Below the pieces are notes generated by a model. The model had not been told where the DNA came from. It ran no database searches and worked only from the letters and a program-made list of their open reading frames with translations. This document shows, piece after piece, positions 36,101 through 47,531 of a DNA stretch of 64,000 nt. Source of the stretch: Trileptium ribeirensis (lineage: Eukaryota; Nematoda; Enoplea; Enoplida; Thoracostomopsidae). The translations under genes and the position numbers were made by a program. Each line of letters begins with the position of its first letter. Position 1 is the first letter of the stretch. The stretch spans positions 1 through 64,000 of the forward strand of contig JASANE010000090.1 in the NCBI GenBank assembly GCA_030248225.1, given 5' to 3'.

Positions 36101-37130
36101 TTAGTTCCCACCGATAAATTTTCAATGTGTAGATCTTCAGTAAAAGACACAATGACAACGGTGACTAAAACATAAAATTCTCAAAACGAAAATGATAGCA
36201 AGGATCGATATGTGCTGATTTCAAATAAGTTCCTAGAAAAGTATTATTTAACCTTGGTCGGCTCAGGATCAATTTCTATCTTTTAAATTGTCTCAGGGAA
36301 TCATGCAAAATTAAACTCCGCGAGTGTCACGTCTATTTTATGCCTTAACCCATGACCGCGGGGAAATAATGACTTCGGCAAGAGAAGTAAAATTACTTAG
36401 AGACCGCCCGGGATTATACTCCCACGTCGGACGAACGGACGGGTAGGACGGTATGATCAACCACAGTAGGGGCGATGGCTATCGAAGTATGTTCTGTAAC
36501 GGTGACTTTCCTGGTCATGACATGGGCTCGTCTCCGACTTCTTCACGATCCTAATCCCACACCTACACGTGCCGATTCCGCTTCCTCCACCGCCCAACCA
36601 TCGTCAACGAGCGACACCTTGTCTGCCCAAAAAATCACGAAATAAAATGACGTAGTATCGCCGTACTAATTTATCGTCGTATCCGGACAGTAAAGTTGGG
36701 CGACTTCCGCGCAGCCGAAGTCAAAGTGTCTTGAAGTTTTCGGCTGGGACAGCTAACCCCGACTGTCGGTTTCTTTGATGCCGGCCTCAGACCATTCGGA
36801 GGCCGCTTAAATAAGACGGAGGTTTTGGTCCTTTCTTGATTTAGCCAATAAAATTTTAAAATTTGGACTGTCACCGTAAACCGGCGGCGGTTCCAAATAA
36901 ATGAAATTCCTAAAATGCCTTTGGATTAGGGGTAATTAGGGCACCCGTTAAATTCGATAAGTTTTACCCGCCATCCCGTCCAACGCTCTGATGCTACGTG
37001 AGCGAAATCGCTGATTTCCCCGGCGTTTTATCTAAATTTCCGAGACACCTAAATACTCCAAGAGCTGATCTAGTCAAAAACTAGCATTTTGTTTACAACT
37101 ACCCTTGTAATTACTGCCCATGTTATATAA
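33181..37130. other. Long gene-free stretch
   Basis: About 4 kb with no recognised exon, RNA gene or repeat shared with the rest of the window. Minor features are a (GA)n run near 35928-35942, a 24-bp direct duplication of TTTAAACGACAACACGAATT near 35426 and 35452, and CAGTGGCGGCG at 35841, which is weakly like a hAT terminus. Confidence 0.4.
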
Positions 37131-37135
37131 TTAAA

Positions 37136-38535
37136 TTAGTATAAACTATTAACATCATTAATATTAATATTACTAAAAGTTTTACCCGTCACGTTGCCCC
37201 GGGTTGGAGCGATTATGCTTAGTTGGTCTGCGATTTCCAACCCGGCGGGTCTTGCGCCGCCTCGTGTTGTATTTCGGTTGGTCGGCTCCGCCATGTTCGC
37301 CATGCCACTTCCTTGAAAGCACACTCCATATATGTTACTAGCAAGCGTCTCTGGCTGACGACAGCTCGTCCGCGTGGCTTTTTCCATGACGGCAATGGTA
37401 CTGCCGAGAGCACCTTCTTTGGTAGTCTGTCATCTTGCATGTGCACCACGTTCCCCTGCCATCTCAACCGTCGCTTTTTGATCTTGGCTCCGAGTTGCGC
37501 TCGTCGACCGCTCATGTCGTGCAGGTCGATGTTGGGCACGTGCTCGCGCGTAGAGATGCCCACTATTCGTCTGAGACACGATTGCTCAAAGATATTTAAG
37601 GCTTGCGTGTCCTTCGCTTTGACTGACCATGTCGCAGCGCCGTAAAGCAATGTTTTACGAATGCAAGCTTCGTAGGCCTTTATTTTGGTTGATATTGAGA
37701 TCTCTGGTTTGCGCCATAGGTGTTTCCGTAACTGGTTGAAAGCGTCCGAGGCTGTCGCAATACGCTCCGAAACCAGTAATTGCCGATCCCGGCAGTAATA
37801 ACATAACGAGTTGACGTTCTCAATGGGTTCATCGTTGAGGAAAACATTCGGTGTTGTTGAGCAGCAGCACGCTATGACTTTCGACTTTCGAGCGTCGATT
37901 TAGTTCAACTTTGTTTCCACATCGCTGTATGATATCTATTGCGCGCTGGAGTTCGCTTTTAGTATCCGCCAGAATGGCTACATCGTCAGCGTAGTCCAGG
38001 TCGGAAATTCGTTTGTCATCGCTTATATAGCTACGCCGATATGCTCGTTGGATATCTAGGATAGGACCCAGTCCACCACAAAGTTAAACTTGACCGGAGA
38101 CTGAACGGATCCTTGCCGGAAACCCGTGTCAATTGAGAGGGCTTACGAGGTAGCATCACCAACTCAGACCTTAATTTTACTTCCGGCGTACATGTTTGTG
38201 ATAATTGCAATCAACTTTGGAGATACGCAGTTCGCTTCCATACTGTCGTAAAGGCTGCTGCGGTCAACCGAATCAAAGGCAGCCTAAAAATCGATGAAGG
38301 CAATGTATGTTTGCTGTCGGAACTCATGCCGCAGCTCCAGAACTTGACGAAGCGTTGATATTTGGTCTATGCAACTTCTGCCGGCTGGAAATCCTGCCTG
38401 GTCTTCCTGTGTGACTTGATCGCGCTGCTTTCTGTACCGTTTGAGGACAACTTGCTCCAAGTTTTTGTTTGCGATGCTCAGTAGCGATATGCCTCTATAA
38501 TTCTGGCATTGACGTTTGCTGCCTTGCTAAAAGTC
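37136..38535 (-). pseudogene. RTE-like LINE, RT and C-terminal domain, 5'-truncated and broken
   Basis: Read on the minus strand from 38535, fragments of a non-LTR reverse transcriptase appear in order: a NYRGISLLSIANK-type block, GRSCIDQISTLRQVLEL near 38330, AAFDSVDRSSLYDSM near 38250, GFRQGSVQSP near 38110, and the catalytic YADDVAI near 37990. The C-terminal part 37650-37219 is a clean 143-codon frame with LYGAATWSVK, CLRRIVGIS, RRLRWQGNVVHMQD and RLPKKVL, the typical post-RT domain of RTE/SR2-like LINEs. The 3' end is A/T-rich with TAATATTAATATTAATGATG. Stops and frameshifts in the RT make it dead. The 5' side (endonuclease) is missing at an abrupt junction with an A/T tract. Confidence 0.85.
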
Positions 38536-38940
38536 TAACTAATTAATATATAAATATTGAATATAAGTGTTACCTATGTACTGTTTTATTTTATAATTAA
38601 AGAATTTATAACTATTTCTGTAATAATTACGTATATAAATAATTTATGTCTTAATATTGAGCTTATAATTATTATATTTACTTAATAAATATATAGTAAT
38701 AATTTAACTATACCAACTTTATAATAGTTAAGTTACATAGTATTTTCTTAATAAACATATTAATAAACTATATTTTAATACTATAACTACTTTATTTGCT
38801 TAATAAATATAATAACTGTATTACTATAATAGTGTAGTTACTTAATGTTTACTTAATACATATGTAACCATTGTTTAATATTAAATTTTTATAACGATAT
38901 TTATAACCTATCAGAATATACCTATATAATACATATATAT
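38536..38940. repeat. 400-bp almost pure A/T tract
   Basis: The sequence is nearly devoid of G and C. It is built of loosely repeated TTAATAAATATA, TATTTACTTAATA and ATAATTATTA motifs. It starts exactly where LINE homology ends. Confidence 0.7.
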
Positions 38941-39385
38941 GGGATTCCTGTCACGGTACCAGGTAAACATGGTAACTGTTTTCGAAAACACATAAGAGAG
39001 AAAACAAACAAACACGGTAAAGGGCTTTTAATTCCGATGCCCAGGGAACTAATCGAGGCAGGGGCTTCGGACTCGGCTCTTCGAGCAGATCATTTTGATA
39101 CCCGATACCGATACCATATGGGTAAGACGAATAAAGGGAAACCAGGCTCTGGGGTGAGCCCATCCAGGTTTACGGTAGGAAAAGCAAAGGTATCTGGGCT
39201 TCCAACGAGCTGGTGCTATTATTCTAAGGTCCGAAGAGTTACATTTTGGGATACGATTCAGTGTGAGGGGAATTTCATGTCCAATGGGAAAATTCCCGTA
39301 ATTTTCATGGTGTTACTGTACATAATGTGGGTACAGCGGTTTCATACCGCCCTCAAATTAAATCCTAGAGCAAGAGGAACCTTAT
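38941..39385. other. Normal-GC block between A/T tracts
   Basis: A 445-bp segment of ordinary composition is bounded by the A/T tract on the left and a TAATATAATTAATA tract (39390-39525) on the right. A 117-codon plus frame (39037-39390, starting MPRELIEAGAS, Gly/Ser/Lys-rich then hydrophobic VIFMVLLYIMWV) spans it. No family is recognised and an antisense frame of 70 codons also exists. The sharp composition borders suggest an inserted piece. Confidence 0.3.
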
Positions 39386-40400
39386 TATAATTTTTTATAT
39401 CTATTAATATTAAGATTATTAATATAATTAACATAATTATAGTTAATAATTAATAACATAATATAATATAATTAATAATAATAACATAATATAATTAATA
39501 TAATTAATAATAATTAACTATTTCTGGTTTCAAGGCGAGATCTAGTTATTACTAATAAGTCCGTGAATTTTGAACGGATTTGTACGAGACCGGCCTCATT
39601 GGAAAGCGAAAAGCTTTGTGCCACACAAGATACTCAATTAGAAATTCTTAACCGTTCCAGAGTTATAGGTCGGAACAGCGACGACCGTCAATTCTGAGGA
39701 TTCGGAATTGACACTTTTAAAGTCATTTTGTTTATTAAAGTTTTCTGCTTTCCCTAGTGAAAATGAACATTCGAATTTGATATTTTATTTTATGTACTAA
39801 ATTCCGTATTTTCGTAAAAATAGCTGTTCGGTGCATGACCAATAGCCACAATTCCGGATGCTCTTTGGCATTTGTAGGCGCGGTCGGGACGAGATCCCTA
39901 GAGTACTAATTTCTCTCACCTTAATCCTAAACTCATTCTATTATATCATCTACCGATATGTCAGATTTTACATCAAATACAAGTTACGTGATCAAATGGT
40001 ACAAGCATAAATCGGGAGTCAGGGCTGGTAAGGTACCAGGAGATACCTCAATAAACCGGCCGGCAGTATACGGACCAAACCGGCAACTTACGTATATGCA
40101 CAATATTACTTTACAACATTCCTTCATAATTACAGATACGTACATATCAAAATGCAAGACAACGTATAACGGCGGTGGGTCAGGATCGCTAAGGTACCAC
40201 GAGGTGTCTTTCCAGTCCCGTCCGACCAGGAATATTAATTATACACGAATTATTAATATATTGAGCAGGTAAGTCGTCCAAGTTTCGCATGACCAACAGA
40301 TACGTCACAAACAATCATGAAGTTATTTATAAGTAATCGGATTCATCTTTTAAATTTGCGCATAAAATTATTGAAATATTAAATTGAATTATAGCTACAC
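39386..40400. other. A/T tract, then unassigned sequence
   Basis: 39390-39525 is a TAATATAATTAATA-rich tract. After it no gene is recognised. A 104-codon frame at 39958-40272 (MSDFTSNTSYVIKWYKH start) has no motif I recognise. Confidence 0.35.
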
Positions 40401-40439
40401 TCAGCTAAGCGGTATATAATGAAGAATCTTGACTATCTA

Positions 40440-41765
40440 CGTGGTGTTCTATCTCGAGCATCATCATCCTGTAGTGACTCTGCTATGCTACGACCAGCGA
40501 TTGCTTTGTTCGCGTCGACACCACCTGCTGAATGCTGCTAAACGCAAAGAATGACGACATTTTCGACAACACCAATTTCGAATGACGATGGATGTACCAC
40601 AACACTGTCCAGAGCAAATGATGAATTTGTTTAGGTACGGCGTCAACGTCGCACAACAGTACTCAAACGCAACATCAGAAACAAGCCTAAGCACCGACGA
40701 CGACAGCAGGAACAGTAACGCCCGAACCACCAACAACAAGCATCTAACACGTCCTATGAAGTCTTGGCTTAGCAGCAGTGTGACTCTAGCGGCGCCAACC
40801 ACCGGTCATCACAACGTGTACCGCATTACAATGTAGGATCTGGAATAGCTACAACTAATGTTCTCCTACGTCCAACTCCTCGCGCGCATTTGTTGTGCGG
40901 CGTTTTCGCAAGAGTACACCGAAACAGGTCGCGGAGTTGACGGCTGAGAAAGGGTCGTTCCATTGCACATGTTCACACGAGATACGAAATCATTGGACGC
41001 CACTTTCCATGTTGTCATCGCATTATCCGTCCTGCCGTACGCAGTGCAACCGTCTTTCTGGCCCACAGGTGCCGAGTTTCGTCGCTTTATATTGAATGGT
41101 GTATCTCGAAAACGGTTTGGGCTCGCATACAGAAGATCATCAAATGCAGCAGCGTCTGCAGAGACGACTGGCATCCGTCGTCGCAAGCAACGCGCTACAT
41201 GTTGTTGCGGATAGCGCACCACCTGTTACTGCGGATAACGCTATATTCGGTACATCTGATAACACTGGTCAACGCGGTCCACCTATTGTGCTGCGCATTC
41301 AGCGATCCAGAATTAATGGATTCACTGTTAATTCAGCTAATTATGACTGTAATCCACTGCAGGACTGCAACAGCGCCAACGTGATTGTAAATATATACTC
41401 CTTCAACACAGTGACTATCCACTGAGGCTAACACATTCGGCAGCTCACGTACAGCTAGATTCGGCTTGTTAAATGTGCTTTCACTAAATAAGAAATTTGC
41501 AATACTCCTCCGCCAACTGATATACCACAGTTGGAAACTAGACGCATTCTTACCGAACTTGGATGCGTTGTGCAGTTTCGCAATCCTTACAGCAATGTGC
41601 TTTAACCACTTTTTGAACAATTGCTCAACCCCACCCAGAATGCAGAGGTGGTGGTTTGGCGGTTGTATTTCGATCAACGATGCTTTATAAACCGTATGCT
41701 ACTCCAGCTTGCATTGAGATCTCTAGCTTTGGTTTCATGCTGGAAACAATAAACTTAAGCAAAAT
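40440..41765 (+). pseudogene. CR1/L2-like LINE, 5' part with endonuclease start
   Basis: From about 41437 the plus strand reads ARFGLLNVLSLNKKFAIL, the N-terminal block of LINE apurinic endonucleases. The DAFLPNLDA block follows and, after a frameshift near 41640, GGGLAVVFRSTMLYKPY, the conserved glycine-rich strand. Upstream, 40440-41430 contains Thr/Ser/Arg-rich open segments that may be its 5' UTR or ORF1. I assign that part only by position. The endonuclease breaks off at about 41765 where the LTR retroelement begins. The endonuclease end and RT resume at 48403, so the LINE was split by insertion. Confidence 0.6.
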
Positions 41766-41771
41766 AAACAA

Positions 41772-42060
41772 AATCGGTGCGATGGCTAACAATCCTTTAA
41801 AATTAGAACCACAAAAATGTACTATAACTTCCACGCTGCCGATAGTTGTCAAGGTATGCCCCGAAGCCGATCAAATAAAGTCGTTACCCCTGTAATGATT
41901 TACATCATTCGGTTGTTGGTTACAGCCTAACTTTTCCATTGCTTCTGCGGATATGAGCGAAATCTGGGCTCCAGTATCTAATAGGGCATTGAATGTGACG
42001 CCGTTAACTTCGATAGATGTGGTTCCATCTACGTTCTGGACGGTGGTTAAACAAGCTAAG
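41772..42060 (-). CDS. Retropepsin domain in frame with the Env-like tail
   Basis: The minus-strand frame ending at 41871 contains EVNGVTFNALLDTGAQISLIS, the active-site loop of retroviral aspartic proteases (D-T/S-G-A). After a frameshift near 41870 the flap and second strand (SASGHTLTTIGSVEV) continue to about 41775. A polyprotein protease of this kind cleaves Gag-Pol, and an RT would be expected to follow. The domain is joined without a stop to the envelope-like protein upstream through a polar linker of about 80 residues. The sequence turns into LINE DNA just past the protease. Confidence 0.8.
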
Positions 42061-44086
42061 TTGTACGGTTGAAATTCAATAACGTTACCACCAAGGTCCC
42101 GCCGGTGATTTGCAGCCGTTGGGTCGATTTCGTTTTCACCTCCTGTCGTATGTACATTTAACGCATGTGTCTCGTATTCTGTTGGACTATTCCCGCTGCT
42201 ATCCAGTCTATGTATCAGGACCGTTTGCACCTTGACCACAACCCGTTTTAGGTGAGCTGATAACAGTCGCCTGATGCAAATTCGCCAAAGAATGTTTGTG
42301 GTAATGTAAGAGCAACAAGCAAATATCCATATTTGCGCAGGGTCAAATGCAAATCCGGCTAGGAAGCTAAGCAAGCCCGCTCTTACTATTCCGGCTGCGG
42401 TGCGCGACGCTTTTTGCTCTATTGTTTCTGTTTCGCCAGACATACCAAGTCGACTCCAAATTTTCTGCTGCTGATCGTATGATTGCCAAATATCATTCAA
42501 CGCTATATGTCCACGAATTTGGTCTACGTGGTACATAACCACAGGATGGAAAAGTAATTTAGGCAGTTCGAGTTTCGGTCTTGTAACGAATGAAGATAGG
42601 TTTCTCGGATTCTTTATCGCAATCAGACGTCCTGAACGTATGTAGTAATACGATCCTTGCGGCAATAATATCGGTATGCGTTCACGATAATTGCAATCAG
42701 CTTCCGGGGACTGTCCATAGATGATATTTGTAGTAGGATCCAAATATCCATGTCGCGTGGTGTTGTATGACTCGTAACGAAGGGGTATATGGTTTGTGCA
42801 CGTTCCGTTCATTGGCAAGAAATTGTATGCGTTTTGCTGTAATTCTTGGCACGGCCATATCTCGACAATGTTTCCACTCATTGCAGCGAAGATATTATTG
42901 TGTTGTAGTAAAGTGCGCATCGCTACAGTAGGATTTGTCATGATAAACGCTTGCGTCGTTTCTGACACAGCGTCCATTAGGTTACACGTAGTAGTCATCG
43001 CTTGTTGGAATGAATAAGAAATCAATTGTCGTGTATGAAGCTCTAGGGTTTGTAAGCTTGCTGCCAAAAGCCTAGACGTGACAACGCCAGTGTCATCCAC
43101 TGTTCGTCTTTGTCTACGGTATTAATGTACTTTATTATTTCGTAGCTTGTCTGCGCTCATACATATGTTTTCTAACGGCACGCGCGCTCTCAACGTGCGA
43201 TGAAAAACCAGAAATGGTATACCTTAATCACTTATTTGAATTTGATTTCATGCACAGTCGACGCCTAATTTGCTACAATCAAACGTTAAGGCAAGAGTAC
43301 CTTCGTCTGAAACCCAGTGAGTGCTTGTCAATTTTCCAGTCATTTCTTTCCAATGGACAATCTTACACTGTTCTGTTTTATTTGGTTTCCACAGCAAGAA
43401 CTTTCCGTCCTGGATACCACATTCGCCAGTGATATATGAACACTGTGAAATAGATCCAGCTGTTGATTCGGGATGTGGCTCCGAATGACGTTTGTATACT
43501 TTGGCTAATGATAGGAAACAATTGGTCACTGAAAAAGTGTTCCATTTGCAGCAATGAATACCGCCACCGGGATAAGACCATTATAATTTCTTAGTTGTCC
43601 AGATAATTCCTATTTGAATTAGCGGTCCTTCGGAACAGATTTTCTGGTCTTTCATCCTTTGACATTCATCTCCGCCCACCGGTACGTGTTTGGTTTTCGC
43701 TTCTTTGAAATGTTCATCTGCGTTCGCACTTCACTTGTGACCTTATGACATAAGTAGGCATCGCTGACATACTGAATCATATTTTGCTTATACAATCGCA
43801 AGGTTGCGTCAATTGGGACATCAGTGCTATTGAGTTTCGAAGCGTGACAGTGTATTGTCTGTGGTATTCGCTATATTTGACTATGCTGACCTGTTTGACA
43901 CACCATAGGATTTGGATGACTGTAACGGAAAAGCACAGGATATACCAGTAACAAAACTAGCGTCATGACACATAATCCTGTTGTAAACGTCACTTCCGCT
44001 CCTCGGCTCGTGCGTACTGCTCCAGACGTTGCTGACCTTGAGCGCCTGTCTTTATTGGGTTGAGTTAATCGCGAACTTAGCCGCAT
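42060..44086 (-). CDS. Envelope-like glycoprotein ORF (broken)
   Basis: The segment starts with an ATG at 44086 and an N-terminal hydrophobic stretch (LCVMTLVLLLVYPVLF, about 43960). A cysteine-rich ectodomain with several N-x-S/T sites follows, and a hydrophobic segment near 42300-42390 (LLSFLAGFAF, IWIFACCSYI) precedes a basic cytoplasmic-like tail. This is the layout of a type I viral-like envelope. Frames shift near 43870, 43590 and 43245, so it is a pseudogene. I cannot assign it to a known fusion-protein class from sequence alone. It is followed in frame by the protease domain. Confidence 0.6.
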
Positions 44087-44870
44087 TACTTCAGGTTTTT
44101 GTTCGATATTTCCATGATTCGTCGACGGCCTATCCAGTGCCGTCTGCCCGGCTTAGCTTTAATGCTTTCCCGTACATCCAAGATCGGTGGCAGTAATAAC
44201 CGAGCTAAAGTATCCCGAACTCGATCCGTCATGCGTTTGCTTTCCGGTGTTTCGTTATTTTGCGAATGACTTATCATGACTGGTTCGGTATAGAACCGTT
44301 CGCAGTCCGCCTTTTCTCCAACCGCTTGGTCCCGTATGGCCTGTTGTCTCTCTAATTCGTTTACTCCATCTTCCTCCATTTCTCTTTCAGCTCTTATTTC
44401 ATCGACCATCAGTTGCATATGATGTTGCCGCCTCGTCAAAGGCCTAGGCAATGGTTCAGATCGATGCTGTTGCACTTCAGGATGAGACCAACAATCCGGT
44501 AAGTTTTCATCGAAAAGAAAACGTTGTGCTATTGTTTCGCGCATATTCCGAGACGTTAATGGACCGTTTGGTAAAGTGTAGGCGTGGTGGCGCATTTGTG
44601 GTGTTGCGTAACCTCGTACTCGGAAACAGAAAGACTCACCAAGCAGAAACATAGTTTCATCTGTTAAATACGGCGCACAGCGGATCAGATATCCTTGTGG
44701 TTCCAGAAATAGCTAGTCGTTTTCTAAGAACTGACATCGAATTGGCCAACGTACATTAGCTTGTTGAACACACGATAGTATTTGATCTGAAAAGCAGTCA
44801 AGAGCTAGTTGTGGTAAATCGCATCTTTGTGTTAAGCCAGATCAGTAGACACATTCAACGCTGCGCCAGT
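44086..44870 (-). CDS. ORF of unknown function ending in a TAATG overlap
   Basis: The clean part is 44652-44086 (188 codons). The frame continues upstream to about 44840 through one stop (near 44716), with a cysteine-containing region (LDCFSDQILSCVQQ). The later part is charged and helical (LMVDEIRAEREMEEDGVNEL) and ends in a basic stretch (KPGRRHWIGRRR). Its stop overlaps the next start as TAATG (44088-44084). It may be the N-terminal half of the envelope precursor or an accessory protein. No family is recognised. Confidence 0.45.
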
Positions 44871-44899
44871 TGTGTACAGCATTCCCAATACACGGCTAA

Positions 44900-45573
44900 G
44901 ACCTAACCTTATAAGGCGGTCAAATACATCAGGCGATACTGCATCGCCCGTGTTACTGTATTATTAGCACCTACATGCAGTGTAATGATCAGTCGCTGAC
45001 TAGGTATATCGGTCAGGCGTTGTAGAGCACTAGCGAGGAGTTCGTCCACGGTTTCAAGCCGGAGTCCGTGTTTCGAGAGTACTAAAGATCCCGGACTACC
45101 GTTCATTCGCTGTAGCTGTTCGTCACCGACGAATATGTACCTGATCGCCTGAGACTGCATCGCTTCAGGTGGAGTTACGTTGATACGAGGTTGTTGTGGA
45201 GTGTTCGCCTCAGGTCTTTGTTCAGTTACTCCTTGTTGAGAAGTGCAGTTTCCAAGTGAAACCTATCGCATGTTGGCATCAAAAGTACGAGATATCGAAC
45301 TATTTGAACATGATGCTGCGCTATCTCCTGCTTTGCGAATTGTTCCGTATCCTTCCAGCTGATAATCTGAGCTATATTCCGTGCAATTGAAGTCATCGGC
45401 AATGTTGTGTCGTCGTCGTCGCGATTTGTTACCGTAGCAATACTCTTTGCGGCTTCAGGTACCGTTAGTTTGGAACTTTCGTCAACGTAATGAACGATAT
45501 TATTTTCAAGCAGCTTATTATCGTCGTAGTTTGGACAATAACAGCCGTTTTGCGAAAGCGTCGTAGCACGCAC
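44900..45573 (-). CDS. SGNH-hydrolase-like segment downstream of Gag (broken)
   Basis: The frame opens with an ATG at 45573 inside the Gag 3' end (about 55 bp overlap in another frame) and runs to 45226. A Pro/Gln-rich linker and AIRYIFVGDEQLQRM follow after a frame change. The region ends in LIITLHVGANN near 44960. The spacing of FVGD and HVGANN matches blocks I and III of SGNH/GDSL hydrolases (GDS and GxND). The catalytic serine position is Glu and the GxND Asp is not conserved, so the copy is inactive. GDSL-type esterase domains are known cargo of some retroelements. A similar role here is inferred. Confidence 0.5.
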
Positions 45574-47365
45574 GTCTGTCCCCGCGCGTGACTATTCTAC
45601 AGATGCATTGTTTGACGTTAACGTGCCGCTGTACGATGCGCCACTGCCGCTCTGTGATCGCGCCGTATCGCGTTGGAATACCCGACACCAAGACGACTCC
45701 GTAGGCCGTCCGACCAACGTTCCTATAAACGGTGGTATGCGCAATATATATATTTTGAAGTTCGTTAGATCGTTCATCTGCACAACCTTGTGTTTGTTTG
45801 TTTTCCTGTTGCGCTGCCGAAGTGTGTATGACATTGGTACTTGCGGGCATTCTTGAATTGCCACTCCTGTTTAGGTTTCCGGGCCGGCTGGAATGCCTTC
45901 CACCGTTATCTCTATCTATTCGTTGACGAGCCCGACAGTCTTCGGTTCGATGTCCACTGCTTCGATGAAAGTGGCAGTAGCTTTTGTCGTTTGCATTTTT
46001 ATTGCAGTGTAGTGCCGTGTGCCCTGAACGACCACTGATTTGGCAAATAGGCCTGTTAGTTAGTGTATACTGTTGCCGAGGATACATGTAACCAGTTGCA
46101 CCAGCGTTATGTGTAACAGCATTCTCTCGGCTGGGCAGGGTTCGTATGTTTTGGCTGCTTGTCGGGCGAGTAATTGCATTGACAACATTTTGTCTCGTTG
46201 CCAGTTCTAAGTTATCTAATCGGTTTACGATAGCATGTGCCCATGCAGGTGTGTCAACTGTTCCAGCTGACATCGAAGTTCCACCTTGTTCGCGAGCGTT
46301 AATACTATTGATATGTGTTTTATTAGTTGCGGCAGTATCAGCGAAGCCAGCTGCGGAATTTAATTTTGTCTCAATTCGTTCTGCCGCTAAAATTGCTTCT
46401 GCCATCGTTCTAGGGCCCATTACCTTAACTTCTTAACGAATTTGAGGTCTAAGGCCAGCTATAAATTTATTGCGCAAGTTCGTCTGTTTCTCCGCTTCTA
46501 CTGTCATTTAACTTAGAGCTGACTGTGCCAGCTCCGTTAGTGATCTAGCGTAGCAACCGGCAGATTCACCGGATCCCTGTGTGCGAATGTCGTATTTGTC
46601 ACTGAGATACCTGCGGTGATCTTCAGTCATCAACGCGGCATCCAGGCTTGAAACAAGCCGGTCATAATCTTGCTTAGTTGTTTGATCGAGTCCGTTATAC
46701 ACGAACTTAGCATGGCCGGCTAGATGTACACCTAGCAGTGAAGGTTTATTTTGATCACGCCATGCGTTCGAGGGCAAATTTAACTTCGAATTCGTTTAAT
46801 CTCCAACTCCCAAAACGCCTTTTTCCCCACTAAACGGAGTAATTGGTATGTTCGGTCCCTTATTTGCCATATTTTTGAAAGCAGTATTCTTGTCGAAAAG
46901 ACAAGTACTTATATGTGGAACGCTATGTTGAAATTGTTGTTCTGTTTCGATACTGTTTTTATTTTGTTCAATCGTCGCTTTGCAAGATTCGTGAAATTTG
47001 CTAAGTTCGGCTAAGCTTTGCGTTGTTGTTGCTTGAATGTTTTCAAGCGTTGCTAAAATACTTTCAGCCGGTAATATATGAGAAGTAAGTTCTACCGATA
47101 ATGGCCGTGATGATTCGAATGCTTGGATTGCTTTTTCTAAAGCGGGGATAGCGGGATGTTCAGTACTGTTTGAGCGTTCGTAAGTCACCGAATGTTCGTC
47201 AAGTACCTTGGCAAGTTTGTCGAGGCGAGTTTTTACCAAAATTTGGAATGCGGCTAATTGTGTATCCACAGACGTTAACGTCCGCTGCTGGTGACGGTCG
47301 TCGCGGGTAGTGCTATCAGATCCGCGACGCTGATTCTGTGTTTCCGTTGTCGCAGCCGATTAATC
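45518..47365 (-). CDS. Gag polyprotein with two zinc knuckles (three in-frame stops)
   Basis: One frame is open from about 47365 to 45518 except for stops near 46795, 46507 and 46435. The first part is coiled-coil-like (LEKAIQAF, TTTQSLAELSKFHES). The middle is capsid-like (AWRDQNKPSLLGVHLAGHAK, DKYDIRTQGSGES, then FIAGLRPQIR). Near the C-terminus are two retroviral-type knuckles: CQISGRSGHTALHC, with Ser at the second Cys, and CHFHRSSGHRTEDC, the CX2HX4HX4C form common in gypsy-like Gags. No ATG opens the frame upstream. The segment starting at 47269 begins with GTG, so the original start is lost or lies elsewhere. Confidence 0.8.
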
Positions 47366-47511
47366 GGCCGTTACTTTGAAATATCGAAATGTCGAAAAAA
47401 ATGTGACAGTCTATGTTATTTTGACGTGCAGATAGCTATCTGGCGATCGAATTTACTACATGTAAATTGTACGATTGTATGGATGTAAATTGTACGATGT
47501 ATATGGATTTT

Positions 47512-47529
47512 ATCCCTCCGTTGCCACCA
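47512..47529 (-). promoter_or_regulatory. Primer-binding site, tRNA-Leu type
   Basis: On the minus strand the sequence is TGGTGGCAACGGAGGGAT, two bases after the LTR end ACA. From memory of animal tRNA-Leu (AAG/TAG class) 3' ends, which finish ATCCCACCGCTGCCACCA, it would pair at 16 of 18 positions. Position right after the LTR and before Gag supports the assignment. Confidence 0.65.
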
Positions 47530-47531
47530 CT

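Noticed and set aside
37223..37645. A 140-codon plus-strand frame
   Set aside because: It is the antisense mirror of the LINE C-terminal domain on the minus strand, which has the recognisable motifs.
41437..41770. A 3' LTR of the Gag/Env-like element at its left end
   Set aside because: No match to 47532-48086 is seen. The sequence there is LINE endonuclease, so the element is truncated.
45608..46436. Plus-strand frames of 65-96 codons
   Set aside because: They are antisense to the Gag frame that carries the zinc knuckles.
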